64,000 bases of DNA from Geobacter sp. (GCA_003574885.1 PJFC01000001.1:62001-126000); one strand, 5' to 3'. Counted from the stretch's first letter, positions 18,611 to 28,019 are shown. The notes: a model not told the origin generated them from the sequence alone. Numbers and translations are program-made.

Positions 18611-21600
18611 TCAAAGCTTTACCTTAAGGTTACCTTTTGTAATTGAGTAACTGCCGGTACCTGGATTGGTCGCCTGTATGCTGACAGCATAGTCCCCTTC
18701 TTCCGATACAGCAAAATTCTTCCCGAATGCATCATTCAGATCTGCAAGTGTCCATTCCATTTCATAATCGCCCGCCGCCTGAAGCAGATTATCTTGCAGA
18801 ATTGCCGCCACACCACTTGGGGAGACAACCTTGATGGTTACATTGGACTGCCTGGAGACTGTGTATTTAATTCTGGTGAATTGCCCATATGACAATGAGA
18901 TCTGGTAAGGGTCTGTTTTCAACATTGTCACCTTGGGCGTATCGCCGGTTGTGATCAGAAAGTTCTCCGGCAGAAGCGAAGCTATGGTACATGTTGCCAA
19001 GGCCCCCTTCGCCAGTACAGTCTGCGAAGGGTCCATACCAAACCAGTCGTAGGTACCGGTTGCAGCCAAAGTTGGTACTGCATCCATTACCTTATATCTC
19101 TGGGTTCCCCAGGAAATATTAATGTTTATCCGAGATGGCAGCGTCGGGACATAGGTAATAGTCATAGGTATGTTTTTTATGGGATTATATTCACTCTGCG
19201 TACAGGTGACGCTCCCGGAGCCAAGGGGCACAGGCGGGGTATAGCCGTCGGTTCTCGTCCCGTCGGATGCATTCAGGATATAGATGTATGCTTCGTCAGG
19301 GACAACCCTGCCGGACAAATCGGTGCCATTCCAGTTAAATGCATAATTACCGGCAGCCACACAGTTGACCGAGGTCTGATACACCGGCGTGCCATTGGCT
19401 CCCAGTTTTTCGGGAATAATGCTGAGGGTCACCGTGCCGGAGCGGTTGATAGTATAGGAGATGCTGATTGATTCCCCCGTACTGGTGTTCAAATTGTTCT
19501 TACTGACTGATATGGCGGAAAGGATGAGATTGTCCACAGTTAACTGAATGCTGGACACTGAGCTGTTTCCTGCCTTGTCAACGGCGCTCAGCCTGAGCTG
19601 GTAATCGCCATTCTGCCGTATGAGTACGTTCCTCAAGTCATTGGTGATCCAGACTGCCAGAGTACCTGAGGAGACTGGCGTGCTAGAAGAGGCCAGAAGA
19701 GTCCACGGACCTGCGCCGGTCGCCGGGCCATATTCCACCTTGTAGTTATCCAGGGTAGCATCCGTTGCTGTTCCGGTGATAGACACCGTGTTCAGTACCA
19801 TTCCGCCTGCAGCAGGTGCGGTTATAGAAACACTGGGCAATGTGTTATCCACATTTATGGTGCCTGTTTTAGGAGGAGCTGGCAATAACGAAACGGGGTC
19901 CAGGGCGTTGACTGTATATGTGTAAGCCCCATCAGGTACGAGCGTCCCCGATGAGTCTATGCCGTTCCAAGTCTGACTGAACGTAGAACTTCCGCTTGCG
20001 GTAAAAGTCTTGACGATGGTACCGACTGAGTTACTTATAGTCACCGACCAATCCACAGGATAGCTAGCGGTCGCGCTGATTGTAGTTGCATCCTTGATGC
20101 CGTCCATATTAGGGGAGATATACGCCTCCGACGACGAGGCTGTTTGAATCCAGAGGAGCCGGATGCGGACTGCCTTTACCGTTGAATTTCCGGCATTGTC
20201 GGTAACGGTAAGCCTCAGGGTGTAGACTCCCCCACTGGCGTTAGTAAGGTCCCAGGCATAAAATAGAGCATTTTGCACTTGAGTAGTTGCGGTCTTAAGC
20301 TGCGTCCAGGAAGTAGGGTTATCCCCTGTCCCGTAGGCTAAGGTGTAATTTTTGAAATCAGCTGCATCGGAAGCAGTGCCGGTCACATTGACAACGGTTC
20401 CGCCGGAGAAGATCTGATCGTCAGTCGGTGCCTCAAGAATAGCTATGGGAACCTGACGCAAGACCGTTAAAGTCCCCTGGAGAGGCGAGGCTGTTTCCAA
20501 TGTCGTGGGATTGACCGCCTCTATCTTGTAGGTATAACTCCCATCATCAACTTTTTCTGACTGGCTGTCTTCGCCGAACCATTTCTGGCTTATGGTAATA
20601 CCGGTGCCGGTAAAGCTTCTGACCACGTTATTGCTGCTGTCGGTGATGGATATGGTCCAGTTGGCATTGGCGGATATGTTGGCGGTGAAGGAGAGGTAAT
20701 CTCCGTCCGGGTTAAACGCTGTTGGCGTTACTTTAACGTTGCCGAAGAGTAGACTGCTTGTTGGAGACTGGCCGCTCCACGGGTTGAACAGCACTTTGTC
20801 GCTTACACTATTGCCGCTTCCGGACGGGTTAGTTGTTGCGTGGTACGGGCCTGAGGTTGCCCCCCACCAGTTATCTCGGGCATCAACATCTATCGATGTC
20901 GAGTTGTTCCAGACTCCGGCGGTGGTATTGCCATAGATCTGGGAATTGGCAACATACGGGTTGGAGTTAGTGGCGTAGATCCCCCATTTATTCCCGGTGA
21001 TTACGCTGTTGCGCACTTGGGGAATCTGGGTGGCGCCGGACATATAGATGCCGCTCCCCGCACTGTTTCTGATGATCGAGTTACGGATGACTGGAGAGGA
21101 GGAAATGAGGAGTAGGTTTGCATCATTATACAACCCGCCTGCGCCTCCATATTCGACGACAATGTTGTTCAAGATGCTGGCGGTAGCAGCGCCACCGGAA
21201 AGGGTAACGCCCGACCAGTTTCCGGGGGCAGGTACTGCCTGACTGGAGGTGAAAGTTATGGGTGCAAGTCCGCCATCGGCAATAATTACTCCCTTGGAGG
21301 TTCCCGACCCAACCTGCAATGCGGCACCTGAATTAAACCGAACCACCACCCCAGGCTCTATGGTCAGGGTGGAGGCTGTAACGGTATCGTTGTATACACT
21401 GATGGTTCCCGAAACAACATAAGGGGCTGCCCACTTCTTCCAAAGTGCATTCTGCTTTACTAACTCGCCAACAACCTCGATCTTGCCGGCTGAGGTGAGC
21501 CCGCTGAAGTTGTTGTTTGACAAGAGCTGGTTGATCAAACCAGCCCCGGCATGGGGCGGCGAGTTGTCTCCGTTGGTGAAGGTGTTGCCGGTGATGGTTG

Positions 21601-24016
21601 GTGTGATGCCTGTGGAGCTTATGTAAAGACCATTTGAGATGGTGGAGTTGGTAACGGAGAGGGCAGAAGTTGTTGTGCTCAAGTTAAGGCCGTACTTTCC
21701 TGGACTGTTGGCGATGGAGACGCTGTAGTTACTGATTATTGGAGAACCGCTGCCATAAATGCCGTAGCCGGTGATACTGGAATTGGTGAGACTACCGCCG
21801 GTTATGATGGGAGATGAGAAGGAGAGGTAGATGCCGTAGCTGTCGTTATTGGTGATGGTAACGTTTTCCAGTACAGGATTGCTGTATGAGAAACTGAGAT
21901 AGCCCGTCATGTCAGTCATGGTACAGTTTCTAAAAACAGGCGAAGCATTTAGCATGTAGATGCCGGCGGTATATTGAATGTCGGTGTTTTCAACTACTGA
22001 TGTTTCATCCACAGTGCCATTATAATAATCAAGTCCTGACCATGTACCGGTTGTGCCACTTCGGGTCAGGACGATCCTTTCTGTTGCCGTCCCCTTGGCG
22101 ATAAGTGCCCCCAGATTGCCATTAGAGTTTCCTATCACTAGGCTTCCTCCAAACTTAATCGTGGTTGCGGGTTCAATGGTCAGGGTAGCGGGGGAAATGG
22201 TATCCTTATAAATGCTAATATTTCCCGAAACCACATAAGGTGCTATCTGTTTCCGCCATAGGGTGTCCCTGTTTATCAACTCGCCTGCAACCTCAATCTT
22301 GCCTGCGGAGGAAAGGCCGGTGAGGGTGTTGTTGGCAATGAGCGGGGCGATGATGTTCGCTCCCGCGTGGAGTGGCGAGTTATCCAGGTTGGTGAAGGTG
22401 TTGCCGGCAATGGTCGGAATGATGCCAATGGTGGCGAGGTAAAGACCGTTGGCTATGGTGGAGTTGGTGACGGAGAGCGCCGAGGTTGTTGTGCTGAAAT
22501 ACAGGCCGTACTTGCCGGCACTGTTCACTACGGAGACGTTGTAGTTGGAGATTATCGGCGAGCCGCTGCCGTAAATGCCGTAGCCGGTGGCACTGGTATT
22601 GGTGAGGCTGCCACCGGTGATGGTCGGCGATGAGGCGGAGAGGTAAATGCCGTAGCTGCCGTTATTGCCGACGGTCACGGTGTCGATAGTCGGATTGGCG
22701 GAAGTGAGGTAAAGACCGTTGCCGGTCACGTTGGTGATAGTGGAGTTCCTGATTGTAGGGGAAGCAGAGGTGACCTTCACCCCGGTGCTGTACTGGATGT
22801 CGGTGTTCTCGATAACCGCCGTCCCGTCCACCGTACCGTCCTGAAAGTTGATGCCAGTCCACGTACCGCTTGCGGCGCTGCGGGTGAAGACAATTCTATC
22901 GGTTGTTGTGCCTTGGGCGATGAGGCTTCCCTGGCTGGTGCCATTGCCTACCTGAAGCCCGGCACCCGAGGCGAACTTAACTTCGGTTCCGGGGGCGATG
23001 GTCAGGGTGGAGGGTGTTGTCGTATTATAGACCGAGACGGTGCCCGAAACCACGACGTAGGGGGCAACCAGCTGATTCCACGTCGCGTTCTGGCTTACCT
23101 GCTCGCCGACTACCTCGACTCTGCCGGCGGAAGAAAAACCGGTGAGGGTGTTGTTGGCAATGAGCTGTGCGATGATGTTCGCTCCCGCGTGGAGGGGGGA
23201 GTTATCCAGGTTAGTGAAGGTGTTGCCGGTAATGGTCGGGATGATGCCGGTGGAGCCGAGGTAAAGGCCGTTTGAGATGGTGGAGTTGGTGACGGAGAGG
23301 GCCGAGGTTGTTGTGCTGAAATACAGGCCGTATTTGCCGGCACTATTCACGATGGAGACGTTGTAATTGGAGATAACCGGCGAGCCGCTGCCGTAAATGC
23401 CGGAGCCTGTTGTGCTGGTATTGCTGAGGCTGCCGCCAGTGATGGTCGGCGATGAGGCGGAGAGATAAATGCCGTAGCTGCCGTTATTGCCGACGGTAAC
23501 GGTGTCGATAGTCGGATTGGCGGAAGTGAGGTACAGACCGTTGCCGGTCACGTTGGTGATAGTGGAGTTCCTGATTGTGGGGGAGGCAGAGGTGACCTTC
23601 ACCCCGGTGCTGTACTGGATGTCGGCGTTCTCGATAACCGCCGTCCCGTCCACCGTGCCGTCCTGGAAGTTGATGCCAGTCCACGTTCCGCTTGCGGCGC
23701 TGCGGGTGAAGACGATTCTATCGGTCGTCGTGCCTTGGGCGATGAGGCTTCCCTGGCTGGTGCCACTGCCGATCTGAAGGCCGTTGTTCGAGGCGAAATT
23801 AACCACTACCCCAGGCTGTATGGTAAGGGTGACCGGAGTCGTGCTCGTGCCGTATACCTGCACAGTCGATGTGACATTATATGGGCTGCCAGCGAGTGTC
23901 CAGGTAGTGTCCGTGGAAATGACCCCTCCGACTGCGGTATCGGCCCGAGAAGGCATGACGTCTGAAAATACAATGAACAGGCAAAACAGAATACCCCAAA
24001 AATATTTTTTAAGCAT
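18611..24016 (-). CDS. Giant exported right-handed beta-helix protein with Ig-like domains
   Basis: Starts at ATG 24016 with AGGAGAGGG upstream and a clean signal peptide (YFWGILFCLFIVFSDVMPSRA); the frame is open further upstream to 24148, but that extension is not signal-like. Mature protein about 1775 residues. Residues about 30-900 hold three tandem modules of about 274 residues, each a chain of NGSYGIYLSASSPTI-type coils typical of NosD/pectate-lyase-like parallel beta-helices. A fourth partial beta-helix runs to about residue 1120. Then come FlgD-type Ig domains (FNPDGDYLSFTANISANANW; ISPNMDGIKDATTI) and a C-terminal Ig-like part. Likely a surface or secreted polysaccharide-binding or adhesive protein. 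No catalytic residues could be assigned. First of three exported-protein genes on this strand. Confidence 0.85.
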   Translation of the reverse strand: MLKKYFWGILFCLFIVFSDVMPSRADTAVGGVISTDTTWTLAGSPYNVTSTVQVYGTSTTPVTLTIQPGVVVNFASNNGLQIGSGTSQGSLIAQGTTTDRIVFTRSAASGTWTGINFQDGTVDGTAVIENADIQYSTGVKVTSASPTIRNSTITNVTGNGLYLTSANPTIDTVTVGNNGSYGIYLSASSPTITGGSLSNTSTTGSGIYGSGSPVISNYNVSIVNSAGKYGLYFSTTTSALSVTNSTISNGLYLGSTGIIPTITGNTFTNLDNSPLHAGANIIAQLIANNTLTGFSSAGRVEVVGEQVSQNATWNQLVAPYVVVSGTVSVYNTTTPSTLTIAPGTEVKFASGAGLQVGNGTSQGSLIAQGTTTDRIVFTRSAASGTWTGINFQDGTVDGTAVIENTDIQYSTGVKVTSASPTIRNSTITNVTGNGLYLTSANPTIDTVTVGNNGSYGIYLSASSPTITGGSLTNTSATGYGIYGSGSPIISNYNVSVVNSAGKYGLYFSTTTSALSVTNSTIANGLYLATIGIIPTIAGNTFTNLDNSPLHAGANIIAPLIANNTLTGLSSAGKIEVAGELINRDTLWRKQIAPYVVSGNISIYKDTISPATLTIEPATTIKFGGSLVIGNSNGNLGALIAKGTATERIVLTRSGTTGTWSGLDYYNGTVDETSVVENTDIQYTAGIYMLNASPVFRNCTMTDMTGYLSFSYSNPVLENVTITNNDSYGIYLSFSSPIITGGSLTNSSITGYGIYGSGSPIISNYSVSIANSPGKYGLNLSTTTSALSVTNSTISNGLYISSTGITPTITGNTFTNGDNSPPHAGAGLINQLLSNNNFSGLTSAGKIEVVGELVKQNALWKKWAAPYVVSGTISVYNDTVTASTLTIEPGVVVRFNSGAALQVGSGTSKGVIIADGGLAPITFTSSQAVPAPGNWSGVTLSGGAATASILNNIVVEYGGAGGLYNDANLLLISSSPVIRNSIIRNSAGSGIYMSGATQIPQVRNSVITGNKWGIYATNSNPYVANSQIYGNTTAGVWNNSTSIDVDARDNWWGATSGPYHATTNPSGSGNSVSDKVLFNPWSGQSPTSSLLFGNVKVTPTAFNPDGDYLSFTANISANANWTISITDSSNNVVRSFTGTGITISQKWFGEDSQSEKVDDGSYTYKIEAVNPTTLETASPLQGTLTVLRQVPIAILEAPTDDQIFSGGTVVNVTGTASDAADFKNYTLAYGTGDNPTSWTQLKTATTQVQNALFYAWDLTNASGGVYTLRLTVTDNAGNSTVKAVRIRLLWIQTASSSEAYISPNMDGIKDATTISATASYPVDWSVTISNSVGTIVKTFTASGSSTFSQTWNGIDSSGTLVPDGAYTYTVNALDPVSLLPAPPKTGTINVDNTLPSVSITAPAAGGMVLNTVSITGTATDATLDNYKVEYGPATGAGPWTLLASSSTPVSSGTLAVWITNDLRNVLIRQNGDYQLRLSAVDKAGNSSVSSIQLTVDNLILSAISVSKNNLNTSTGESISISYTINRSGTVTLSIIPEKLGANGTPVYQTSVNCVAAGNYAFNWNGTDLSGRVVPDEAYIYILNASDGTRTDGYTPPVPLGSGSVTCTQSEYNPIKNIPMTITYVPTLPSRININISWGTQRYKVMDAVPTLAATGTYDWFGMDPSQTVLAKGALATCTIASLLPENFLITTGDTPKVTMLKTDPYQISLSYGQFTRIKYTVSRQSNVTIKVVSPSGVAAILQDNLLQAAGDYEMEWTLADLNDAFGKNFAVSEEGDYAVSIQATNPGTGSYSITKGNLKVKL
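21840..23800. repeat. Tandem 822-bp repeats within the beta-helix gene
   Basis: The segment around 22660-22930 recurs 822 bp downstream at 23482-23752 with few changes; for example the stretch beginning GTTCTCGATAACCGCCG is at both places exactly 822 bp apart. A third, more diverged copy lies around 21840-22110. The repeats correspond to 274-residue protein modules. Confidence 0.85.
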
Positions 24017-24141
24017 CTCGCCCTCTCCTAATAATCCAATCTCTGATGTATATAATTCCCCCCAACTTGCTACGTTGAGAGGAAAATGATTGTCCAAGAT
24101 ACCCAGATGCTCGCGGCAGCGGGAGTCATTGATAAAACTAA

Positions 24142-24171
24142 AGCCCATTTCTGAATAATCAGAAATGGGCT
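24142..24171. terminator. 12-bp stem hairpin upstream of the beta-helix gene
   Basis: Perfect inverted repeat AGCCCATTTCTG / CAGAAATGGGCT with loop AATAAT, 126 bp upstream of the chosen start at 24016. It has no long T-run on either side, so it may be a weak terminator or an attenuator in the leader. Confidence 0.45.
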
Positions 24172-24719
24172 ACATTGCACCGTCAGCTTGCCTCCATGGC
24201 AAGAATAGAGACTGAAAAATCCACGCTCGCCTCCCCTCACAAAAAAATATCAATAAGTAATTAAATCACTCGATAGTATTTGCCAACCAAGCATTTGTCA
24301 ATAGTAATTAACAACAACTCAATTAAAATTATCCAAGTTTCCTTTTTCTGATACCAACCTAATCTCTTCGTGATACAAACCACATGCAAGGCTTTTGGAG
24401 TAAGGCACCACATCTGACGACTAATCCGTGTTGAGCACGTTTCCCTTGATTTGCGTACTGCTGTGTTCTCTTTAAGCATTAGCCCACCACCTAACCCACC
24501 AAGCATCTATTGATGCCATCGCAGATCAGAGGCAAAGTATCGTAGGTCTGCTGGCTCTGGTCCAACTCGATCATGCCGCAAGGATCCTGTTCCTTCCACA
24601 TTTTCTTTCTGCCACCTGTAGACATTATCAAGCAATAAGGTTCCGGAGCTAACCGCTCGTCACCATTTATCGCCGTTACCTGCACCATGAACTGCGAGTG
24701 ATGGCTTGCATGGAAAAGC

Positions 24720-24735
24720 TGTCAGATTGTCGACA
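24720..24735. promoter_or_regulatory. TGTC-N8-GACA palindrome, copy 1
   Basis: TGTCAGATTGTCGACA. Same spacing and half-sites as 24844, 29040 and 29180. About 200 bp upstream of the TGGCACG promoter element at 24934. Confidence 0.5.
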
Positions 24736-24843
24736 CCGGGAGGAATCTCTATGAGTATGGCTTGAGAGAAATAGCAGCATTTAGCAAATGCCCTAACATA
24801 CTGTTTTGACGTGTTTTTAGAGGACGTCAAAAAATATAGGGAT

Positions 24844-24859
24844 TGTCAAAAAGTCGACA
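24844..24859. promoter_or_regulatory. TGTC-N8-GACA palindrome, copy 2 (candidate activator site)
   Basis: TGTCAAAAAGTCGACA. Its reverse complement, TGTCGACTTTTTGACA, closely matches the sites at 29040 and 29180. The centre is about 82 bp upstream of the sigma-54-like element at 24934, a typical enhancer-binding-protein distance. Confidence 0.6.
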
Positions 24860-24933
24860 GGCAACCTCTTCTTGGCAAAATAAATACTCTAATAAATTAA
24901 GCATGTTACCTGACACGCAAATTTTTTCTCCTT

Positions 24934-24949
24934 TGGCACGACTCTGGTA
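24934..24949 (+). promoter_or_regulatory. Sigma-54-like promoter for the adenine methyltransferase gene
   Basis: TGGCACGACTCTGGTA: the -24 element TGGCAC is perfect; the -12 element reads TGGT instead of TTGC. It lies 75 bp before the start codon at 25024. Support comes from the two similar elements at 29118 and 29259. Confidence 0.5.
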
Positions 24950-25023
24950 ATTACTGGATCCATCGAGCTTGAGCGCACCGGCGGCACGCGCTCACTCACA
25001 CCACGAGGCGAGAGGAGATGTAG

Positions 25024-25521
25024 ATGAAAAAAGGCTTTACCCACGAGGACAGCGGCAGTACTAATGTTGAGTGGTACACGCCACCGGCCGTTTTTACCGG
25101 GCTTGGCGAATTCGCCCTCGATCCCTGCCAGCCCCCGAACGGAATCGACTGGATACCGGCAAAGCGGTTTTACTCCGTTTTAGACGACGGGCTCAAACAG
25201 CCCTGGGAGGGGAGGGTTTGGCTGAATCCGCCCTATGGCAAGCACACGCACGCGTGGCTTGGGAAGATGCACAACCACCGGCAGGGGATTGCCCTGGTTT
25301 TCTCCCGAACGGACTGCGCCTGGTATCACGATTATGTCGCAGCTGCCGATGCGATCCTGTATTTGAGGGGTCGGGTAAAGTTTGTCGATGGTCGGGGGAA
25401 GTCGAAAGGGGGCGGGGCCGGGTGCGGATCGATACTGATCGCATGGGGTGCCGAGAATGTTGACGCATTGAAGCGAATTAGCGACCGTGGTCACCTCGTC
25501 ATAAATAAGCGACTCTCGTGA
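25024..25521 (+). CDS. Phage-type DNA N-6-adenine methyltransferase
   Basis: Small orphan methyltransferase (165 residues) of the phage Dam-like family. It has the opening STNVEWYTPPAVFTGLGEFA, DPCQPPN and the catalytic motif WLNPPYG near residue 67, in the order usual for this family (product N6-methyladenine). GGCGAGAGGAG precedes the ATG. A strong terminator follows. Such methyltransferases occur on phages and plasmids, where they protect against host restriction; that role is plausible here because a type I restriction operon sits in the same island, but this is inference. Confidence 0.88.
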   Translation: MKKGFTHEDSGSTNVEWYTPPAVFTGLGEFALDPCQPPNGIDWIPAKRFYSVLDDGLKQPWEGRVWLNPPYGKHTHAWLGKMHNHRQGIALVFSRTDCAWYHDYVAAADAILYLRGRVKFVDGRGKSKGGGAGCGSILIAWGAENVDALKRISDRGHLVINKRLS

Positions 25522-25530
25522 ATAGTCGCA

Positions 25531-25557
25531 AAACGGACGCGAAAACGTCCGTTTTTT
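25531..25557 (+). terminator. Rho-independent terminator after the methyltransferase gene
   Basis: Stem AAACGGACG / CGTCCGTTT with loop CGAAAA, followed by a run of T. It begins 10 bp after the stop codon. Confidence 0.85.
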
Positions 25558-25594
25558 GTTGACAGCAAACGTCGGTTAAATTCATGTGTTTTTG

Positions 25595-25623
25595 TTTACG
25601 CATAGTGTAAAAAATGATATAAT
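25595..25623 (+). promoter_or_regulatory. Sigma-70-type promoter for the resolvase gene
   Basis: TTTACG, 17-bp spacer, TATAAT (perfect -10), 41 bp upstream of the ATG at 25664. Confidence 0.6.
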
Positions 25624-25663
25624 TAAGTATCTTTTCACCTACAGAGTAACCTGAGGGTTAATA

Positions 25664-26266
25664 ATGGCAGTTTACGGATACATTCGCGTGTCGACCAACC
25701 GGCAGGACGGCGACAACCAGAGATACTCGATCCTTGAGTTCGCCAATGGGAAAAAACTCGGGACCATCGACTTCGTTGATGAGGTTGTCTCCGGGACGGT
25801 GGGATGGCAGAAACGGCAACTGGCAGACCTCATGGACAGGCTAAAAAAGGGAGACACTCTGATTGTAGCTGAATTGTCCAGGCTGGGCCGCTCCATGCTG
25901 GAAATTATGGAACTGTTGTCAATCATGACAAAGAAAGGAGTGCGGATCCACGCTATCAAGGGCAACTATGAGCTGGGGGACAATATCCAGTCCAAGGTTC
26001 TGGCCTTTGCCTTTGCACTCGCTGCCGAGGTAGAAAGGGAGCTGATATCATCGCGGACCAAGGAAGCACTCAGCAGGCGGCGCGCCGAAGGCAAACCACT
26101 GGGTCGCCCAAAAGGCAGCACTGGCCGATCAAAATTGGATGGACGGGAGGAGCAGATACGGGAGCTATTGCGCCACCGGGTTGCAAAAGCGGCTATCGCA
26201 CGGATACTCAATATTTCCAGGCCTGCGCTTCTTGACTTTATCAAGTCCCGCAGCTTGAATGTCTAA
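25664..26266 (+). CDS. Small serine recombinase (resolvase/invertase family)
   Basis: Protein of 200 residues. The N-terminal catalytic domain begins YGYIRVSTNRQDGDNQ with the nucleophile Ser at about residue 10; the ELSRLGRSMLEIM arginine motif lies near residue 68. The C-terminal part is a short helix-turn-helix (VAKAAIARILNISRPALLDF). It resembles plasmid and transposon resolvases and invertases of the Pin/Hin size class. No terminal inverted repeats of a transposon were seen around it. It has its own promoter and is followed 32 bp later by an unknown gene. Confidence 0.92.
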   Translation: MAVYGYIRVSTNRQDGDNQRYSILEFANGKKLGTIDFVDEVVSGTVGWQKRQLADLMDRLKKGDTLIVAELSRLGRSMLEIMELLSIMTKKGVRIHAIKGNYELGDNIQSKVLAFAFALAAEVERELISSRTKEALSRRRAEGKPLGRPKGSTGRSKLDGREEQIRELLRHRVAKAAIARILNISRPALLDFIKSRSLNV

Positions 26267-26298
26267 CAAACTCCGTCAAAGAAGAGGAGGAGCTGGGT

Positions 26299-26685
26299 AT
26301 GACAGACAACGCAAATGCGCGCTGGCGCTTGACGGAACTACCCGGCCGGACGCTTGTCCTGGTTAAAAATTTTGCTCATCACAATAAAGTCCGCCTCCCT
26401 TTTGTGGGGACGACAGTTGCTGTCGCTATCCGGGCAAACGGGATTGCGATCTACGCCATGCCAACCATTGACAAATTGCCGCCTGACAGCGAGAATCTGC
26501 TGCTGGTTATTCCCGCTGGAGCCATCACTATGGAGAATCTCGAAGACCTTTTCCCTGTCCAGGCCGCCGCCGAAATCTTTCTTTCCTACCGCTTGAATCG
26601 CAGACATCTACTGCAGCTGATTATTGGCAACGTCAGCACCGGCGACGACAGAGAGCCTGGCAACCACAAAAGAAAGGAGGTTTGA
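26299..26685 (+). CDS. Hypothetical protein (128 residues)
   Basis: The ATG is preceded by GAGGAGGAG at a suitable distance. It has no signal peptide or membrane segment; it is predicted to be soluble and mixed alpha/beta. There is no recognisable family motif. The C-terminus is charged (DDREPGNHKRKEV). It sits between the resolvase and a small membrane-protein gene on the same strand, within the phage/plasmid-like block. Confidence 0.6.
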   Translation: MTDNANARWRLTELPGRTLVLVKNFAHHNKVRLPFVGTTVAVAIRANGIAIYAMPTIDKLPPDSENLLLVIPAGAITMENLEDLFPVQAAAEIFLSYRLNRRHLLQLIIGNVSTGDDREPGNHKRKEV

Positions 26686-26725
26686 CTACCAACCGGCAAC
26701 CGGCTGCATTTCTCAAGGAGGGTCT

Positions 26726-26935
26726 ATGGGCGGACCAGCCCAACAAAACGAAAAACTGCACCACTACCACCGGATGGCAACATGCGCGACCGAGTTTCTC
26801 GCCATAAGCCTACACTTCCTGTCCACTTTGCATATCAACATCACCCCTTTAGGCACGTCGTTGTTCGCAGCCTATTCGCTCGCAACGGCAACATATCTTC
26901 GTTTCAGCCTGGTTCAACTAAAAAAAGACAATTGA
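26726..26935 (+). CDS. Small hypothetical membrane protein (69 residues)
   Basis: The ATG at 26726 has an excellent AAGGAGG six bases upstream. The frame is open from 26624, but that part overlaps the previous gene and has no ribosome site. Residues 20-60 are hydrophobic (ATEFLAISLHFLSTLHINI, TSLFAAYSLATATYLRF), suggesting two short membrane helices. No family is recognised. Confidence 0.5.
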   Translation: MGGPAQQNEKLHHYHRMATCATEFLAISLHFLSTLHINITPLGTSLFAAYSLATATYLRFSLVQLKKDN

Positions 26936-27013
26936 CGATTGAGCATGGGCGCCGGCAACGGCTGCGCCCATGCATACTATCAATTCTTGCAACATCGCAT
27001 GGAGGCAATATCT

Positions 27014-27871
27014 ATGACATGGAGTGTCCCAACAGCAAAACACGATGCCCTCAGAGCACGTTATCACACCTGCACTTGTCCATCTGGCGCCGAAATCACA
27101 TACAATTGGCGAGATATGAATGTGGTCGATGCTGATTTCGAGCAGGCCGCTGTCAGTTCGAGTGATCGTTACATCTGGTACACCATCCGCTGTTTTGATT
27201 GCGGTAATTATGTGTTGGACAACATGCCGTTTGGTATCCAAGAAACTGGCTATGCCTTGTTTTGTGAGGCGAAAGCTCTGGCAACTGAGTACGCCATTGA
27301 TGTAAACGGGGCGCATCTTGATCCGGACTACGAATTGGCAATTCGCGTTGTTATCGCGGAGGCAGTCAGAGACATTTGGCACAGGTATTGTCAAGGCAAT
27401 GAAACCAGCACCTGCTCTCACCTACTGATGCATCATGGAGAGTATAAATTGCTCTATGACTGCATCAGATGTGTGCTGACGGATTTCGCTCAACTGAAGC
27501 CCGTTAGCGTAAGTCCTGGTTCCGATTTATCCAGGGCCATCGATTGTATGGGGATTGCATGTCTGGAAAAACTGGCCGAAGAGATGATTTTTCGGTTTCG
27601 CACGGCCACTCCAAGGATACTCTATGGCAAGAACTATCATTACCTGCATCTGCCTCTTCACATGGCACAGCCGGCAACTCACTGCATTACCTATGCAGCC
27701 GGCAACGCGGACAAGATGGCGCATTACATGTTTGCTACATACGGAAAGACTGTAGCACGAGGGCTGAGCGAGGCTGACTACATCCGTAGTTTTGAGTCAT
27801 CGCGCGAATCTATCGCTCCCTACTACAGGCTTCTTTTGGCAAATTTGACCCATTTCCACTGGCTCGCTTAA
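27014..27871 (+). CDS. Hypothetical protein with Cys pairs (285 residues)
   Basis: The chosen start at 27014 has GGAGGCAAT upstream; the frame is open from 26939. The product is rich in Cys, His and Tyr. Cys-x-Cys and Cys-x2-Cys pairs occur at HTCTCPSG near residue 20 and CFDCGNY near residue 60, which could bind one zinc, and a further YDCIRC lies near residue 155. The rest appears helical. I recognise no family. A terminator follows 30 bp downstream. Confidence 0.6.
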   Translation: MTWSVPTAKHDALRARYHTCTCPSGAEITYNWRDMNVVDADFEQAAVSSSDRYIWYTIRCFDCGNYVLDNMPFGIQETGYALFCEAKALATEYAIDVNGAHLDPDYELAIRVVIAEAVRDIWHRYCQGNETSTCSHLLMHHGEYKLLYDCIRCVLTDFAQLKPVSVSPGSDLSRAIDCMGIACLEKLAEEMIFRFRTATPRILYGKNYHYLHLPLHMAQPATHCITYAAGNADKMAHYMFATYGKTVARGLSEADYIRSFESSRESIAPYYRLLLANLTHFHWLA

Positions 27872-27900
27872 TAGCCTCTGACACCTGATAAGCCGGCATG

Positions 27901-27944
27901 AAAGAAACGCCGCCAACCTGTAAAGATTTGCGGCGTTTCTTTTT
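27901..27944 (+). terminator. Rho-independent terminator
   Basis: Stem AAAGAAACGCCGC / GCGGCGTTTCTTT, 13 bp perfect, with a 16-nt loop and a T-run. It ends the transcript of the preceding unknown genes. Confidence 0.85.
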
Positions 27945-28019
27945 GCCCTTACTTTTTCTTGCCTGCCGTTCGATTTCCTCTGTAAATGCAGCCACCGCTC
28001 ACAAGAAAGGAACTTATTT

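Larger units (their letters stand above)
24172..25023. other. Gene-poor intergenic region with a sigma-54-type control region at its right end
   Basis: About 850 bp with no convincing gene. A 65-codon minus frame at 24491-24688 (ends DGINRCLVG) and an 81-codon frame at 24261-24506 exist, but neither has a ribosome site or recognisable motif. The right third holds two TGTC-N8-GACA palindromes and a TGGCACG promoter element, listed separately. Confidence 0.5.

Noticed and set aside
24016-24148. Upstream extension of the beta-helix protein
   Set aside because: The extra 44 residues do not look like a signal; a strong ribosome site and signal peptide start at 24016, and a hairpin lies in the extension.
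24261-24688. Two short minus-strand frames (24261-24506 and 24491-24688)
   Set aside because: No ribosome site, no motif and no neighbour context; left as unassigned intergenic DNA.
25559-25587. TTGACA at 25559 as -35 of the resolvase promoter
   Set aside because: No acceptable -10 lies 16-18 bp downstream; the TTTACG-17-TATAAT pair at 25595 is better.
25400-26300. A transposon around the small serine resolvase
   Set aside because: I found no terminal inverted repeats, no target duplication and no transposase gene nearby.
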